In this document: in pieces, positions 7,677-20,885 of the stretch
How positions within the stretch are numbered: position 1 is the stretch's first letter
Layout: each line of letters starts with the position of its first letter
From: Chitinophagaceae bacterium
GTDB taxonomy: Bacteria > Bacteroidota > Bacteroidia > Chitinophagales > Chitinophagaceae
Reading direction: 5' to 3'
Length of the DNA stretch: 64,000 nt
NCBI GenBank assembly: GCA_016720745.1
Contig: JADKKA010000019.1
Location: 806,001 to 870,000 of the forward strand
Made by a program: the position numbers and the translations under genes
The notes under the pieces: generated by a model
Databases searched by the model: none
What the model was told of the DNA's origin: nothing
Seen by the model: only the letters and a program-made list of their open reading frames with translations

Positions 7677-8051
7677 ATGGCAGACGTAAAAGCATTAGCA
7701 GAAAGCCTGGTAGGCTTAACAGTAAAAGAAGTACAGGAACTGGCTGACTTCCTGAAATCAGAGTACGGTATCGAGCCTGCAGCAGCAGCAGTTGTTGTAA
7801 GCGGCGATGGCGGCGGTGGAGCTGCAGCAGTAGAAGAGAAAACTGCATTCAACGTAGTGTTGAAGAGCGGTGGTGCTTCTAAACTGAACGTAGTTAAAAT
7901 CGTAAAAGACCTGACTGGTCTGGGACTGAAAGAAGCCAAAGACCTGGTTGATGGCGCTCCTAAGAATGTGAAAGAAGGTGTTTCTAAAGCAGAAGCTGAA
8001 GATATCGCAGCTAAGCTGAAAGAAGCAGGTGCTGATGTGGAAATCGCTTAA
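7677..8051 (+). CDS. rplL: 50S ribosomal protein L7/L12
   Basis: 124 residues. The N-terminal dimerisation domain (LAESLVGLTVKEVQELADFL) is followed by an Ala/Gly-rich hinge (about residues 39-58). The C-terminal domain carries NVVKIVKDLTGLGLKEAKDL, the factor-binding surface. Separated from rplJ by 190 bp with a hairpin, and followed by a strong terminator instead of running into rpoB. Confidence 0.98.
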   Translation: MADVKALAESLVGLTVKEVQELADFLKSEYGIEPAAAAVVVSGDGGGGAAAVEEKTAFNVVLKSGGASKLNVVKIVKDLTGLGLKEAKDLVDGAPKNVKEGVSKAEAEDIAAKLKEAGADVEIA

Positions 8052-8074
8052 GACTACCAGCGAATAAAATTAAG

Positions 8075-8101
8075 AACCCTCCAAACGGAGGGTTTTTTTA
8101 T
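8075..8101 (+). terminator. Terminator of rplL
   Basis: AACCCTCC (8075-8082), loop AAAC, GGAGGGTT (8087-8094), then a T-run. Confidence 0.92.
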
Positions 8102-8131
8102 TTAACTTCAGTCAGGTTATTGCAATTGTTT

Positions 8132-8647
8132 ATGAAACCTGTTTGCCTTCTCATTGCCTTCTTTTTCACTTCCCATTCATTTGCCCAAAATGAAATGGCG
8201 AAACAGTTCAGGGCTATTGTCAACGATACGGCCAATGGTTTTCCTCATTTCCGCGGTGAAATAAAAGAGGTGATTAAACCCAAAAGAATTCTTGAATACT
8301 TTACAACCAGTTCACTGGAAAATACGGGCCCGAATAAAATTATTTATATAGGAGATGAGAGTCGTGAAAGCTATGCGTATGTAGCACCCATAACTGATTC
8401 TGTAAATGAAACAGAGGCTAGAAGGATTGTCAGGGAATGGAGCAATAAGATCATTTCATTCATGGGAGATAGTTTTGAAATGAAAAAGTATGAGCCTGAA
8501 TATAGCCAGTTAAAAAGCTATGGATGGAAAAATGATTTGGAAACCCTGGTTATTTCAATCGATATTGATCCTGTTGAGCATACGGACCTGAAGCGGGTTT
8601 CATTGATGATTTGTTATTTTTCTTTTAAACCTCAAAAAGACAGGTAA
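8132..8647 (+). CDS. Secreted hypothetical protein
   Basis: 171 residues from the ATG at 8132, which begins a signal peptide (MKPVCLLIAFFFTSHSFAQ). An in-frame TTG at 8120 would only add four residues. The mature protein is mixed alpha/beta and not recognised. Its last 16 bp overlap the end of the oppositely oriented helix-hairpin-helix gene. It begins about 30 bp after the rplL terminator, so it needs its own promoter or read-through. Confidence 0.75.
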   Translation: MKPVCLLIAFFFTSHSFAQNEMAKQFRAIVNDTANGFPHFRGEIKEVIKPKRILEYFTTSSLENTGPNKIIYIGDESRESYAYVAPITDSVNETEARRIVREWSNKIISFMGDSFEMKKYEPEYSQLKSYGWKNDLETLVISIDIDPVEHTDLKRVSLMICYFSFKPQKDR

Positions 8648-9582
8648 GGACTGATTTTATTGTAAATCTCCTCCGTTACTGCCATCACTTTTTTAATATC
8701 CTCCAATTTTGTAAAAGGTCCATGTTCACTGCGATACGCCACAATGGGCCGTGCCAGTGTGAACCGGATATAAGGATGTGCTTTCAAATCCTCCAATGTA
8801 GCTGTATTGATATTTATTTTCCGCAACTGAGGTTGATCCAGTTTTAACCAGGACCGGATTTTCTGAAAAGTGGAATCTGCCAGTCCAAAAGTTTCTGCCA
8901 CCTGGCTGATGGCATAGAACCCTCCCAGCTTTTCCCGGAAGTTGACAATTCGGGATGCCAGTTTACTTCCGATACCCGGCAGTGCAATCCAGGCACTGGT
9001 ATCTGCGAGGTTGATATCAATCACAGTAAAACGAGAAGGAGGTGCAGGTCTGGTACTGGGTTTTTCTTCTATTTCTGCGGTTTCATTTTTTACAGATTGT
9101 AATGCTTCAATCCGGATAAAGGGCATCAGCCGCTCATACTCATCCGGAAACAGGCCATAGATTTTCTGAAGGTCTTCTGCCTTGCGGAAACGACCGCCTT
9201 TGCTCAGGAAATTCCGGATCGTTTGAATGGTTTTATCCCGAAGACCCAGGTCCCGCCAGCCCTCATCCGTTACCGTATTCGGATCAAAATAAAATAGCCG
9301 GATGGATCGCTTTGGGTCCCGGTTACTTTCAATTGTTCTTCCTTTTGGGGGATACCGGTTATTCTGGTACCGGGGGGCTTCATCCGTTGCTTCGTTTTGC
9401 TGCTCCAGCTGCCTCACGGCCGTCATCCAGCTGCTGTCGGCCGGAACCGGGGCAGGGGAGCGGGTGCCCAGGTAGGCGGGGACAAAAAAAATGACCAGTA
9501 TTAACAGGAGGAGGACCCCGATGGCCAGCCGGTCGCGGCGGCTGAACTGGCAATATTCGGCCAGGAATGTTTTCCATTTCAT
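8632..9582 (-). CDS. ComEA-like helix-hairpin-helix protein
   Basis: 316 residues. The N-terminus is cytoplasmic (MKWKTFLAEYCQFSRRDR), with one membrane helix at about 18-38 (LAIGVLLLLILVIFFVPAYL) and then a charged linker. Three helix-hairpin-helix segments follow, near DPNTVTDEGWRDLGLRDKTI, INLADTSAWIALPGIGSKLA and ININTATLEDLKAHPYIRFT. ComEA-type HhH proteins bind double-stranded DNA at the membrane and serve DNA uptake; a competence role here is inferred. It overlaps the convergent gene 8132-8647 by 16 bp. Confidence 0.85.
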   Translation of the reverse strand: MKWKTFLAEYCQFSRRDRLAIGVLLLLILVIFFVPAYLGTRSPAPVPADSSWMTAVRQLEQQNEATDEAPRYQNNRYPPKGRTIESNRDPKRSIRLFYFDPNTVTDEGWRDLGLRDKTIQTIRNFLSKGGRFRKAEDLQKIYGLFPDEYERLMPFIRIEALQSVKNETAEIEEKPSTRPAPPSRFTVIDINLADTSAWIALPGIGSKLASRIVNFREKLGGFYAISQVAETFGLADSTFQKIRSWLKLDQPQLRKININTATLEDLKAHPYIRFTLARPIVAYRSEHGPFTKLEDIKKVMAVTEEIYNKISPYLSF

Positions 9583-9670
9583 GCCCCAATTTCACTCCAT
9601 TTGGCAATTGGATGTATGGGATAAAAACCGCTACCAGTCGTTGTTTTGGCCGGATTATTGTGAGCAAAGT

Positions 9671-9704
9671 TTTCTTGGCCAAGAACATAAAATCCTTACC
9701 TTTG
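9671..9704 (+). promoter_or_regulatory. Promoter of rpoB-rpoC
   Basis: TACCTTTG (9697-9704) lies 19 bp after CTTG (9674-9677). This gives a leader of about 140 nt before rpoB. A possible minus-strand -7 box for the HhH gene (CAAATATA, 9722-9729) lies just downstream, so the two promoters are back to back. Confidence 0.65.
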
Positions 9705-9847
9705 CCATCCTTTATTTTGGCCAAATATATTTTGACATCCCAATCCATGTGTAAGTGACTGAATTTCACAGTGTTTTGTTTTTTCAAAAATGAAACCCTG
9801 GGTGTGATTGGTATGTTCGCAACGTTGTAAAAAACCGGTTTTACGCT

Positions 9848-12800
9848 ATGTCTTCAACAAAAGTGAACTCAAGGGTGGATTTCGGTAAGATTAAGCACTT
9901 AGCCGACGCTCCCGACCTTCTTGAAGTGCAAATCCAGTCTTTCAAAGAGTTTTTCCAGCTGGAAACCACACCTGACAAACGAAACATCGAAGGTTTGTTC
10001 CGTGTGTTCAAAGAAAATTTTCCGATAACTGATACCCGGAACATCTTCGTTCTGGAGTTCCTGGACTATTTTATTGATCCGCCCCGTTATACCATCGAAG
10101 AGTGTATGGAGCGCGGATTGACCTATGCGGTTCCCCTGAAAGCCAAACTGCGCCTCAGCTGTAATGATGAGGAGCACGTTGACTTCCAGACGATCGTACA
10201 GGACGTGTTCCTGGGCAATATCCCTTACATGACTCCCCGTGGTACATTCGTGATCAACGGAGCAGAAAGGGTTGTAGTATCCCAGTTACACCGTTCACCC
10301 GGCGTATTCTTTGGTCAGTCTGTTCACCCGAACGGCACCAAAATTTATTCAGCCCGTGTGATCCCCTTCAAAGGCGCCTGGATGGAATTTGCGACAGACA
10401 TCAACAATGTGATGTATGCCTATATCGACCGGAAGAAGAAATTCCCGGTTACCACCCTGCTCCGTTCTATCGGTTATGAAATCGATAAGGATATCCTGGA
10501 ACTCTTCGGGATGGCCGACGAAGTAAAAGTGGAGAAGAAAACAATGGCGAACTATGTCGGCAAACGCCTCGCTGCCCGTGTACTCCGTACCTGGGTAGAG
10601 GATTTTGTAGACGAAGACACCGGTGAAGTAGTATCCATCGAAAGGAATGAAATCGTGATGGAAAGGGATACGGTACTGGATGAAGAAGCACTGAATACCA
10701 TCCTCGATATGGAAGTGAAGAGCATCTTCGTACAGAGAGAAGATGTGGGTGGAGATTACGCCATCATCTACAATACCCTGAACAAGGATACTTCCAACAG
10801 CGAACTGGAAGCGGTACAATTCATCTACCGCCAGTTACGTGGTGCCGATGCCCCGGATAATGAAACTGCCCGTGGTATCATCGATAAATTATTCTTCAGC
10901 GACAAACGTTATGATCTTGGTGAAGTAGGCCGTTACAAAATCAACCGCAAACTGAACCTGGACCTGCCGCTGGATAAGAAAACACTGACCCGTGAGGATA
11001 TCATCCTCATCATTAAATACCTGGTGAAACTCACCAACGGTAAAGCAGAGATCGATGATATCGATCACCTGAGTAACCGTCGTGTACGTACCGTAGGAGA
11101 GCAGCTCTACGCCCAGTTCGGCGTAGGTCTGGCCCGTATGGCCCGTACCATTCGTGAAAGAATGAACGTAAGGGATAACGAGGTGTTCACACCGGTTGAC
11201 CTGATCAATGCGAGAACATTATCTTCTGTGATCAATTCCTTCTTTGGAACCTCACAGTTGTCACAGTTCCTGGATCAGACCAACCCGCTTTCTGAAATCA
11301 CACACAAACGCCGTATCTCCGCCCTCGGGCCCGGAGGTCTGAGCCGTGAGCGTGCCGGTTTCGAGGTACGTGACGTACACTATTCCCACTACGGTCGTCT
11401 TTGTACGATTGAAACACCGGAAGGTCCGAACATTGGTCTGATCTCCACACTTTGTGTGCATGCCAAGATCAATGACATGGGCTTTATTGAAACCCCTTAC
11501 CGTAAGGTGAAGGAAGGTAAAGTAAACATGAAGGAACTGTCCTTCCTCAGCGCAGAAGAAGAAGACCTGGCAAAAATCGCCCAGGCCAACTCCCTGCTGA
11601 ATGAGAAAGGAGAGTTTACCGAAGATAAAATTGTGAGCCGCCAGACCGGTGACTTCCCGATTCTTGAAAAAGATGAAGTGGAATTCATGGACGTAGCCCC
11701 CAACCAGATTGTGGGACTGAGCGCCTCTCTGATTCCGTTCCTGGAGCACGATGACGCCAACCGTGCCCTGATGGGATCAAACATGCAACGCCAGGCTGTT
11801 CCGTTGATTCGTCCTGATGTACCGATTGTAGGTACAGGTCTGGAAGGAAAAGCGGCCCGTGATGCAAGGATTCAGATTCACTCTGATGGAAACGGTGTGG
11901 TAGAATTTGTGGATGCCAATGAAATTCATGTTCGCTACGACAGGGATGAAGATGAGAAACTGGTGAGCTTTGAAGATGACCTGCGTATCTATCGTTTGAC
12001 CAAATTTATCAAGACCAACCAGGAAACCTGTATCAACCTGAAGCCTGCCGTGAAGAAAGGCCAGAAGGTAAAACGTGGTGACTTCCTTACGGAAGGATAT
12101 GCCACACAGGGTGGTGAACTCGCCCTCGGTAAAAACCTGAAAGTGGCCTTCATGCCATGGAAGGGTTACAACTTCGAGGATGCGATTGTAATCAGTGAGA
12201 GAGTGGTGAAAGAAGATATGTTTACTTCTGTTCACATTTCCGAATATGAACTGGAAGTAAGGGATACCAAACTGGGTGAAGAAGAACTGACCCCGGATAT
12301 TCCGAACGTATCAGAAGAAGCCACCAAGGACCTCGACGAAAACGGTATCATCCGTATCGGTGCCCAGGTGAAAGAAGGAGATATCCTGATTGGTAAGATC
12401 ACGCCGAAAGGAGAAAGTGATCCTACACCGGAAGAAAAACTGCTGCGCGCCATCTTTGGTGATAAAGCAGGTGATGCCAAAGATGCTTCCCTGAAAGCAC
12501 CGAATGGAGTAGAAGGGGTGGTGATCGGCAAGAAACTCTTCCAGCGTGCCAAGAAAGATAAGAATGCGAAGGTGCGTGAGAAGGCAGCGATGGAGAAGTT
12601 GGAAAAAATGCACGAGAAGAATGAGAATGACCTGAAAGAGGTACTGCTTGAAAAGCTGACCACCCTGCTGGCCAATTTTACTTCTTCAGGTGTCAGCAAC
12701 AACTTCGGTGAAATGCAGATTGGTAAAGGTGCCCGCTTCACAGATAAAAATCTGCGCGGACTGGATTATGCCAATATCAATCCGCTGGGATGGACTGGTG

Positions 12801-13651
12801 ACAAGAAAACAGATGACTCTATCAATACCCTCCTGCACAACTATAATATCAAGTTCAACGAAGAACTGGGTCGTTACAAGCGGGAGAAATTCAACATCAG
12901 CATTGGTGATGAATTACCAGCAGGTGTATTGAAACTGGCCAAAGTATATCTCGCTGTGAAGCGGAAGCTGAAAGTGGGTGATAAAATGGCCGGTCGTCAC
13001 GGTAACAAAGGTATCGTCGCCAAAATCGTACGTCACGAGGATATGCCGTTCCTGGAAGACGGAACACCAGTGGATGTGGTACTGAACCCGCTGGGGGTAC
13101 CAAGCCGTATGAACCTCGGTCAGATCTACGAAACCATCCTTGGATGGACCGGAGAGAAACTGGGACTGAAATTCGCGACGCCAATCTTCGACGGAGCATC
13201 CGTAGAGGAAATTGCCAGCTATTGCGAACAGGCGAATATTCCGATGTACGGTCACACTTATCTGAGTGATGGTGAAACCGGAGAGCGTTTCCACCAGAAA
13301 GCAACCGTGGGTATCATCTATGTGATCAAACTGCACCACATGGTGGATGACAAGATGCACGCCCGTTCAATCGGACCCTACAGTCTCATTACACAGCAGC
13401 CGCTGGGTGGTAAGGCACAGTTCGGTGGTCAGCGTTTCGGTGAGATGGAGGTTTGGGCACTCGAGGCTTATGGTGCTTCCAACATCCTGCAGGAACTGCT
13501 CACGATCAAGTCGGATGATATTATCGGCCGTGCAAAGACTTACGAGTCCATTGTAAAAGGTGATAATGTTCCAAGGGCAGGTGTACCGGAATCATTCAAT
13601 GTACTGGTGCATGAACTGAGAGGACTTGGTCTTGACCTGAAATTTGACTAA
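9848..13651 (+). CDS. rpoB: RNA polymerase beta subunit
   Basis: 1267 residues, the usual Bacteroidota size. Visible landmarks are the protrusion and lobe in the N-terminal half, the rifampicin-pocket segment (FFGTSQLSQFLDQTNPLSEI, then HKRRISALGPGGL), the LIPFLEHDDANRALMGSNMQ fork region, the GDKMAGRHGNKG switch region and the C-terminal clamp anchor ending LGLDLKFD. It pairs with RpoC to form the catalytic core. It is set apart from rplL by an inserted convergent gene pair and has its own promoter. Confidence 0.99.
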   Translation: MSSTKVNSRVDFGKIKHLADAPDLLEVQIQSFKEFFQLETTPDKRNIEGLFRVFKENFPITDTRNIFVLEFLDYFIDPPRYTIEECMERGLTYAVPLKAKLRLSCNDEEHVDFQTIVQDVFLGNIPYMTPRGTFVINGAERVVVSQLHRSPGVFFGQSVHPNGTKIYSARVIPFKGAWMEFATDINNVMYAYIDRKKKFPVTTLLRSIGYEIDKDILELFGMADEVKVEKKTMANYVGKRLAARVLRTWVEDFVDEDTGEVVSIERNEIVMERDTVLDEEALNTILDMEVKSIFVQREDVGGDYAIIYNTLNKDTSNSELEAVQFIYRQLRGADAPDNETARGIIDKLFFSDKRYDLGEVGRYKINRKLNLDLPLDKKTLTREDIILIIKYLVKLTNGKAEIDDIDHLSNRRVRTVGEQLYAQFGVGLARMARTIRERMNVRDNEVFTPVDLINARTLSSVINSFFGTSQLSQFLDQTNPLSEITHKRRISALGPGGLSRERAGFEVRDVHYSHYGRLCTIETPEGPNIGLISTLCVHAKINDMGFIETPYRKVKEGKVNMKELSFLSAEEEDLAKIAQANSLLNEKGEFTEDKIVSRQTGDFPILEKDEVEFMDVAPNQIVGLSASLIPFLEHDDANRALMGSNMQRQAVPLIRPDVPIVGTGLEGKAARDARIQIHSDGNGVVEFVDANEIHVRYDRDEDEKLVSFEDDLRIYRLTKFIKTNQETCINLKPAVKKGQKVKRGDFLTEGYATQGGELALGKNLKVAFMPWKGYNFEDAIVISERVVKEDMFTSVHISEYELEVRDTKLGEEELTPDIPNVSEEATKDLDENGIIRIGAQVKEGDILIGKITPKGESDPTPEEKLLRAIFGDKAGDAKDASLKAPNGVEGVVIGKKLFQRAKKDKNAKVREKAAMEKLEKMHEKNENDLKEVLLEKLTTLLANFTSSGVSNNFGEMQIGKGARFTDKNLRGLDYANINPLGWTGDKKTDDSINTLLHNYNIKFNEELGRYKREKFNISIGDELPAGVLKLAKVYLAVKRKLKVGDKMAGRHGNKGIVAKIVRHEDMPFLEDGTPVDVVLNPLGVPSRMNLGQIYETILGWTGEKLGLKFATPIFDGASVEEIASYCEQANIPMYGHTYLSDGETGERFHQKATVGIIYVIKLHHMVDDKMHARSIGPYSLITQQPLGGKAQFGGQRFGEMEVWALEAYGASNILQELLTIKSDDIIGRAKTYESIVKGDNVPRAGVPESFNVLVHELRGLGLDLKFD

Positions 13652-13709
13652 GGACAAACGGCTTTGCGGAATCGATCAACAACAATTTTAACGACAACAG
13701 ACAAATAAC

Positions 13710-18002
<4,293 letters not shown>

Positions 18003-18007
18003 GGCTC

Positions 18008-18175
18008 GGCAAGTGGAGTCCCGATATTTATCGGGAGGCAAGTGGCGAGTAGGATTAGCTGATACGAATAGGAAGATTTTCAAAGGAGCAGGTTTTAACC
18101 TGCTCCTTTTTTTAGACAGGGGTCGAAAGGTTAGCCCCGACTAGCCACTTGCTACTAGCCACTCCCCACTAGCCC
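18008..18175. repeat. Inverted word arrays bracketing the rpoC terminator
   Basis: Left words 'ggcaagtgg...ggcaagtggcgagtag' (18008-18053) are complemented by right words 'ctagccacttgctactagccact' (about 18140-18175). The same word family recurs at 26376-26411. An 18-bp perfect palindrome (18019-18036) splits two words in the left array. Confidence 0.7.
18084..18113 (+). terminator. Terminator of rpoBC
   Basis: Perfect 11-bp stem AGGAGCAGGTT (18084-18094) / AACCTGCTCCT (18097-18107) and a T-run. Confidence 0.93.
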
Positions 18176-18186
18176 CCTGTTAACTG

Positions 18187-18217
18187 TTTCATAAAGTAAA
18201 CCGATTCCCTATATTTG
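18187..18217 (+). promoter_or_regulatory. Promoter of the OmpH-like gene
   Basis: TATATTTG at 18210-18217 with TTTC about 19 bp upstream. It places the start site about 30 nt before the ATG at 18254. Confidence 0.6.
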
Positions 18218-18253
18218 CGGGCCATTCGTTTTTACTTTGCAAAAAGAAACCTG

Positions 18254-18859
18254 ATGAAAAATGGTATGATGATATGGAATGTGTTGCTGAGCCTGGTGGC
18301 CGGTTTCCTGTTGTTCAAACAACTGGGCCCCTCCGGTAAAGGGTCAGGTACGTCTAAAAAACAGGGCCATGATTCCGTGGGTAATGGATCAGATTTCCGG
18401 ATGGCTTATTTTGAAATGGATTCTGTGGCGGCCAGTTTTGACCTGGTAAAAGAAGTAAAGACCGAACTGGCGAAAAAGGAGAATGCCATCAATGCAGAAG
18501 TGGAAAAAATGACCCGGACCTTCCAGCAACGCTATGGCGAATTACAGAACAAAGCACAGGCAGGTTCCATGAACCAGGGAGAAGTAGATGCAGCCAGTCT
18601 GGAGCTGAAGAAAATGGATGATGATATCAAGGTACGTAAATCACAACTGGACCAGGAATACAGTGACCTGATGGTTCGTCGCCAGACAGAAATCAAGAAC
18701 AAGATTGAAGACTTCCTCAAGGATTATAACAAGACCCGTAAATACTCCTATATCATTTCTTACGAACAGGGTCTTTTCTACTTCAGGGATTCAGCATACA
18801 ATATCACGGTGGATGTGGTAAAGGGGCTGAATCAATTCTACAAGAAGAAAGACAAGTAA
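18254..18859 (+). CDS. OmpH/Skp-family periplasmic chaperone-like protein
   Basis: 201 residues from the ATG at 18254. The in-frame TTG at 18215 overlaps the -7 box and is rejected. An N-terminal hydrophobic segment (MIWNVLLSLVAGFLLFKQLG) is followed by a Gly/Ser linker. Then come the OmpH pattern FRMAYFEMDSVAASF, a long charged coiled coil (about residues 75-160) and a short beta end (YSYIISYEQGLFYF). Skp-like proteins hold unfolded outer-membrane proteins. Here the anchor looks uncleaved rather than a signal peptide. Confidence 0.82.
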   Translation: MKNGMMIWNVLLSLVAGFLLFKQLGPSGKGSGTSKKQGHDSVGNGSDFRMAYFEMDSVAASFDLVKEVKTELAKKENAINAEVEKMTRTFQQRYGELQNKAQAGSMNQGEVDAASLELKKMDDDIKVRKSQLDQEYSDLMVRRQTEIKNKIEDFLKDYNKTRKYSYIISYEQGLFYFRDSAYNITVDVVKGLNQFYKKKDK

Positions 18860-18889
18860 TCAAATTTAGTGTAAGCCAAAAGAGATTCA

Positions 18890-19157
18890 CCGCGGACCTG
18901 CCTGCCGGTAGGCAGGGAACAAGAGAACGCAGCGTCTACGCTGAGAAACTTAACCGCTATGACGCGATGGCGCTAAGAGGGATTCGCCGTAGAAGTGCAG
19001 AGGTCGTGGAGTTTTCGCAGAGAGCTATTTTGCGTTCTTAGCGGTCTTTGCGGGAAAAAACTATGGTATTTCAAGCGAACATAGCGTCCGGTAAGATGCG
19101 GGGAATATTGCCATAAAACTTTGCGTTCGCTGCTCCGTAGCGTCCGTTGCGGGAAAT
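18890..19157. repeat. Word-repeat field before the heptose kinase gene
   Basis: Copies of 'tttgcgttcttagcggtctttgcggg'-like words lie at 19029-19054 and 19120-19153. Partial complements (for example 'ccgctatgacgcgatggcgctaag') lie at 18950-18980, and the REP-like hairpin at 18897-18916. No gene is seen in this 313-bp gap. Confidence 0.55.
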
Positions 19158-19160
19158 CTT

Positions 19161-19168
19161 TACATTTG
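19161..19168 (+). promoter_or_regulatory. -7 box abutting the start of the heptose kinase gene
   Basis: TACATTTG matches TAnnTTTG and ends 4 bp before the ATG at 19173. If it is used, the mRNA would be nearly leaderless. No -33 element at normal spacing is clear. Confidence 0.35.
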
Positions 19169-19172
19169 CATC

Positions 19173-20162
19173 ATGATTGATTTCAGGAAATTATTTGCTT
19201 CTTTTACCGGAATGAAAGCCGGTATCATAGGCGATGTGATGCTGGATACTTATATGTGGGGCCGGGTAGAGAGAATCTCTCCCGAAGCACCGGTGCCCGT
19301 TGTTTCCCTGAATAAGAAAGAATACCGCATCGGCGGGGCCGGCAATGTGGCCCTGAACTGTCAGTCATTAGGTGCTGCAGTTTCCATTCTATCCGTAACT
19401 GGAAATGATACAGACGGACTACTCCTGAAAGAACTTTTTGAAAGTAATAATATTGATACTTCCTTTCTGGTACAAAGCAACCAGCGCCGGACCACCAGTA
19501 AAACGAGGATCATCAGCCGGAATCAGCAAATGATGCGGCTGGATGATGAAATCACCACTAACCTGGAGGCTGAGGATGAAAAACTATTGTTGGATCAGGT
19601 TCAAAAATACATTGAGTCGGAAGATCCGGATATTATCATCTTCGAAGATTATAACAAAGGTGTGCTCACCGAATCACTCATTCAGGAAGTGACCAAACTT
19701 TGCAGGAAGGCAGGCGTTTTAACCGCAGTGGATCCGAAAAGAAAAAACTTCTTTGCTTACCGGAACACAGATATTTTTAAACCCAACCTGAAAGAAGTAA
19801 AAGAAGCTTTGAACCTGATTGCAGAGGGCATTTCACAGCCCATGCTGGAAGAAATTCATGCCGATTTAAAGCAACAGCTGGATCATCGGATATCTTTTAT
19901 CACCCTCTCTGAAAAAGGAGTATTTTATCAGCTGGATCAGCAAACGGCCATCGTCCCATCCCATCTCAGAAATATTGCAGATGTATCAGGCGCTGGTGAT
20001 ACGGTTATTGCGGTGGCCGCCCTTGTTTATGCTGCCACTAAAAATGTTCACCTGATGGCCGAAGTGGCCAATATTGCCGGCGGATTGGTTTGCGAAGTGG
20101 TAGGTACTGCTTCCATTTCCAAGGAGCAGTTACTTCATGAATGCGAACTGTTATTGTCCTGA
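19173..20162 (+). CDS. D-glycero-beta-D-manno-heptose-7-phosphate kinase (RfaE1/HldE N-terminal type)
   Basis: 329 residues, PfkB/ribokinase fold. The N-terminus carries IGDVMLDTYMWGRVERISPE, typical of the RfaE/HldE kinase domain. The GGAGNVALN glycine pair and the C-terminal anion-hole/catalytic motif SGAGDTVIAV are present. It phosphorylates heptose-7-phosphate at C1 for ADP-heptose, an LPS core precursor. No adenylyltransferase domain is fused, so that activity must be encoded elsewhere. The 3' end overlaps the convergent DUF6498-like gene by 28 bp. Confidence 0.9.
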   Translation: MIDFRKLFASFTGMKAGIIGDVMLDTYMWGRVERISPEAPVPVVSLNKKEYRIGGAGNVALNCQSLGAAVSILSVTGNDTDGLLLKELFESNNIDTSFLVQSNQRRTTSKTRIISRNQQMMRLDDEITTNLEAEDEKLLLDQVQKYIESEDPDIIIFEDYNKGVLTESLIQEVTKLCRKAGVLTAVDPKRKNFFAYRNTDIFKPNLKEVKEALNLIAEGISQPMLEEIHADLKQQLDHRISFITLSEKGVFYQLDQQTAIVPSHLRNIADVSGAGDTVIAVAALVYAATKNVHLMAEVANIAGGLVCEVVGTASISKEQLLHECELLLS

Positions 20163-20836
20163 TCTTTTTCGGATGACTCCATGGCCCGCGCATACAGGTT
20201 ATTCAACGGGAAGTAAATTTCAGCAATGATCTTTACCAGGGCAAATACCAGTACAAAAATGGCTCCCAGTTTAAAAGTCAGGAACATACTGCCGAGTATA
20301 ACTGTGAATTGCTGAATGATGATCCTTCCGTAAGGTTGAAACATCAGCATCAGCATCGGTGCATGCAAATAGTCTTTTCGTATCAAAAAAGGCAGTAGAT
20401 CCCGCAGCAGGTAACTCAGGATGAAGATCAGTAGCATGATCCCAATATCCTGATTGATGAACTCCCAGAAATGAAAGAAGAAGTATTCAGGGCTTTTACC
20501 GGAAGGGGTGATGCCGCTTACTCCGGCAAAAATGGAAGTTTGCACCAAGGTGAAAATGCCATAGTGCATGATAAAGAAAACAATGAAGAAGAGCCCGCTT
20601 ACACTCGACTGCTTTCCCTTACTATACCAATTATCTGTGCCCCGGGCCAGGGTAGCCATCAGTAATTTGAAAACGGTGAGGATGCCGAGGATCAGCGTTT
20701 CCATTGCATAAACGATAAACACTTCCACAGCACTCCAGCCCATAAACCATACACCGTACACTGGTAAGAGGTTGGCCAGGATGATGATCCAGTCGTTCCG
20801 GCTCAGTTTTTTCTGAAACAAAGATGTGGTAGGCAT
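20135..20836 (-). CDS. DUF6498-like integral membrane protein
   Basis: 233 residues with about six hydrophobic segments (for example WIIILANLLPVYGVWFMGWS, LFFIVFFIMHYGIFTLV, IGIMLLIFILSYLLRDLLPF). The layout and the N-terminal pattern resemble the DUF6498 family; function is unknown. A minus-strand -7 box (CAAATATA at 20865-20872, read TATATTTG) lies just upstream. It converges on, and overlaps, the heptose kinase gene. Confidence 0.75.
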   Translation of the reverse strand: MPTTSLFQKKLSRNDWIIILANLLPVYGVWFMGWSAVEVFIVYAMETLILGILTVFKLLMATLARGTDNWYSKGKQSSVSGLFFIVFFIMHYGIFTLVQTSIFAGVSGITPSGKSPEYFFFHFWEFINQDIGIMLLIFILSYLLRDLLPFLIRKDYLHAPMLMLMFQPYGRIIIQQFTVILGSMFLTFKLGAIFVLVFALVKIIAEIYFPLNNLYARAMESSEKDQDNNSSHS

Positions 20837-20885
20837 GCTACTAAAATAACTAAATTCGCCTTTTCAAATATACCGTATAACACGT

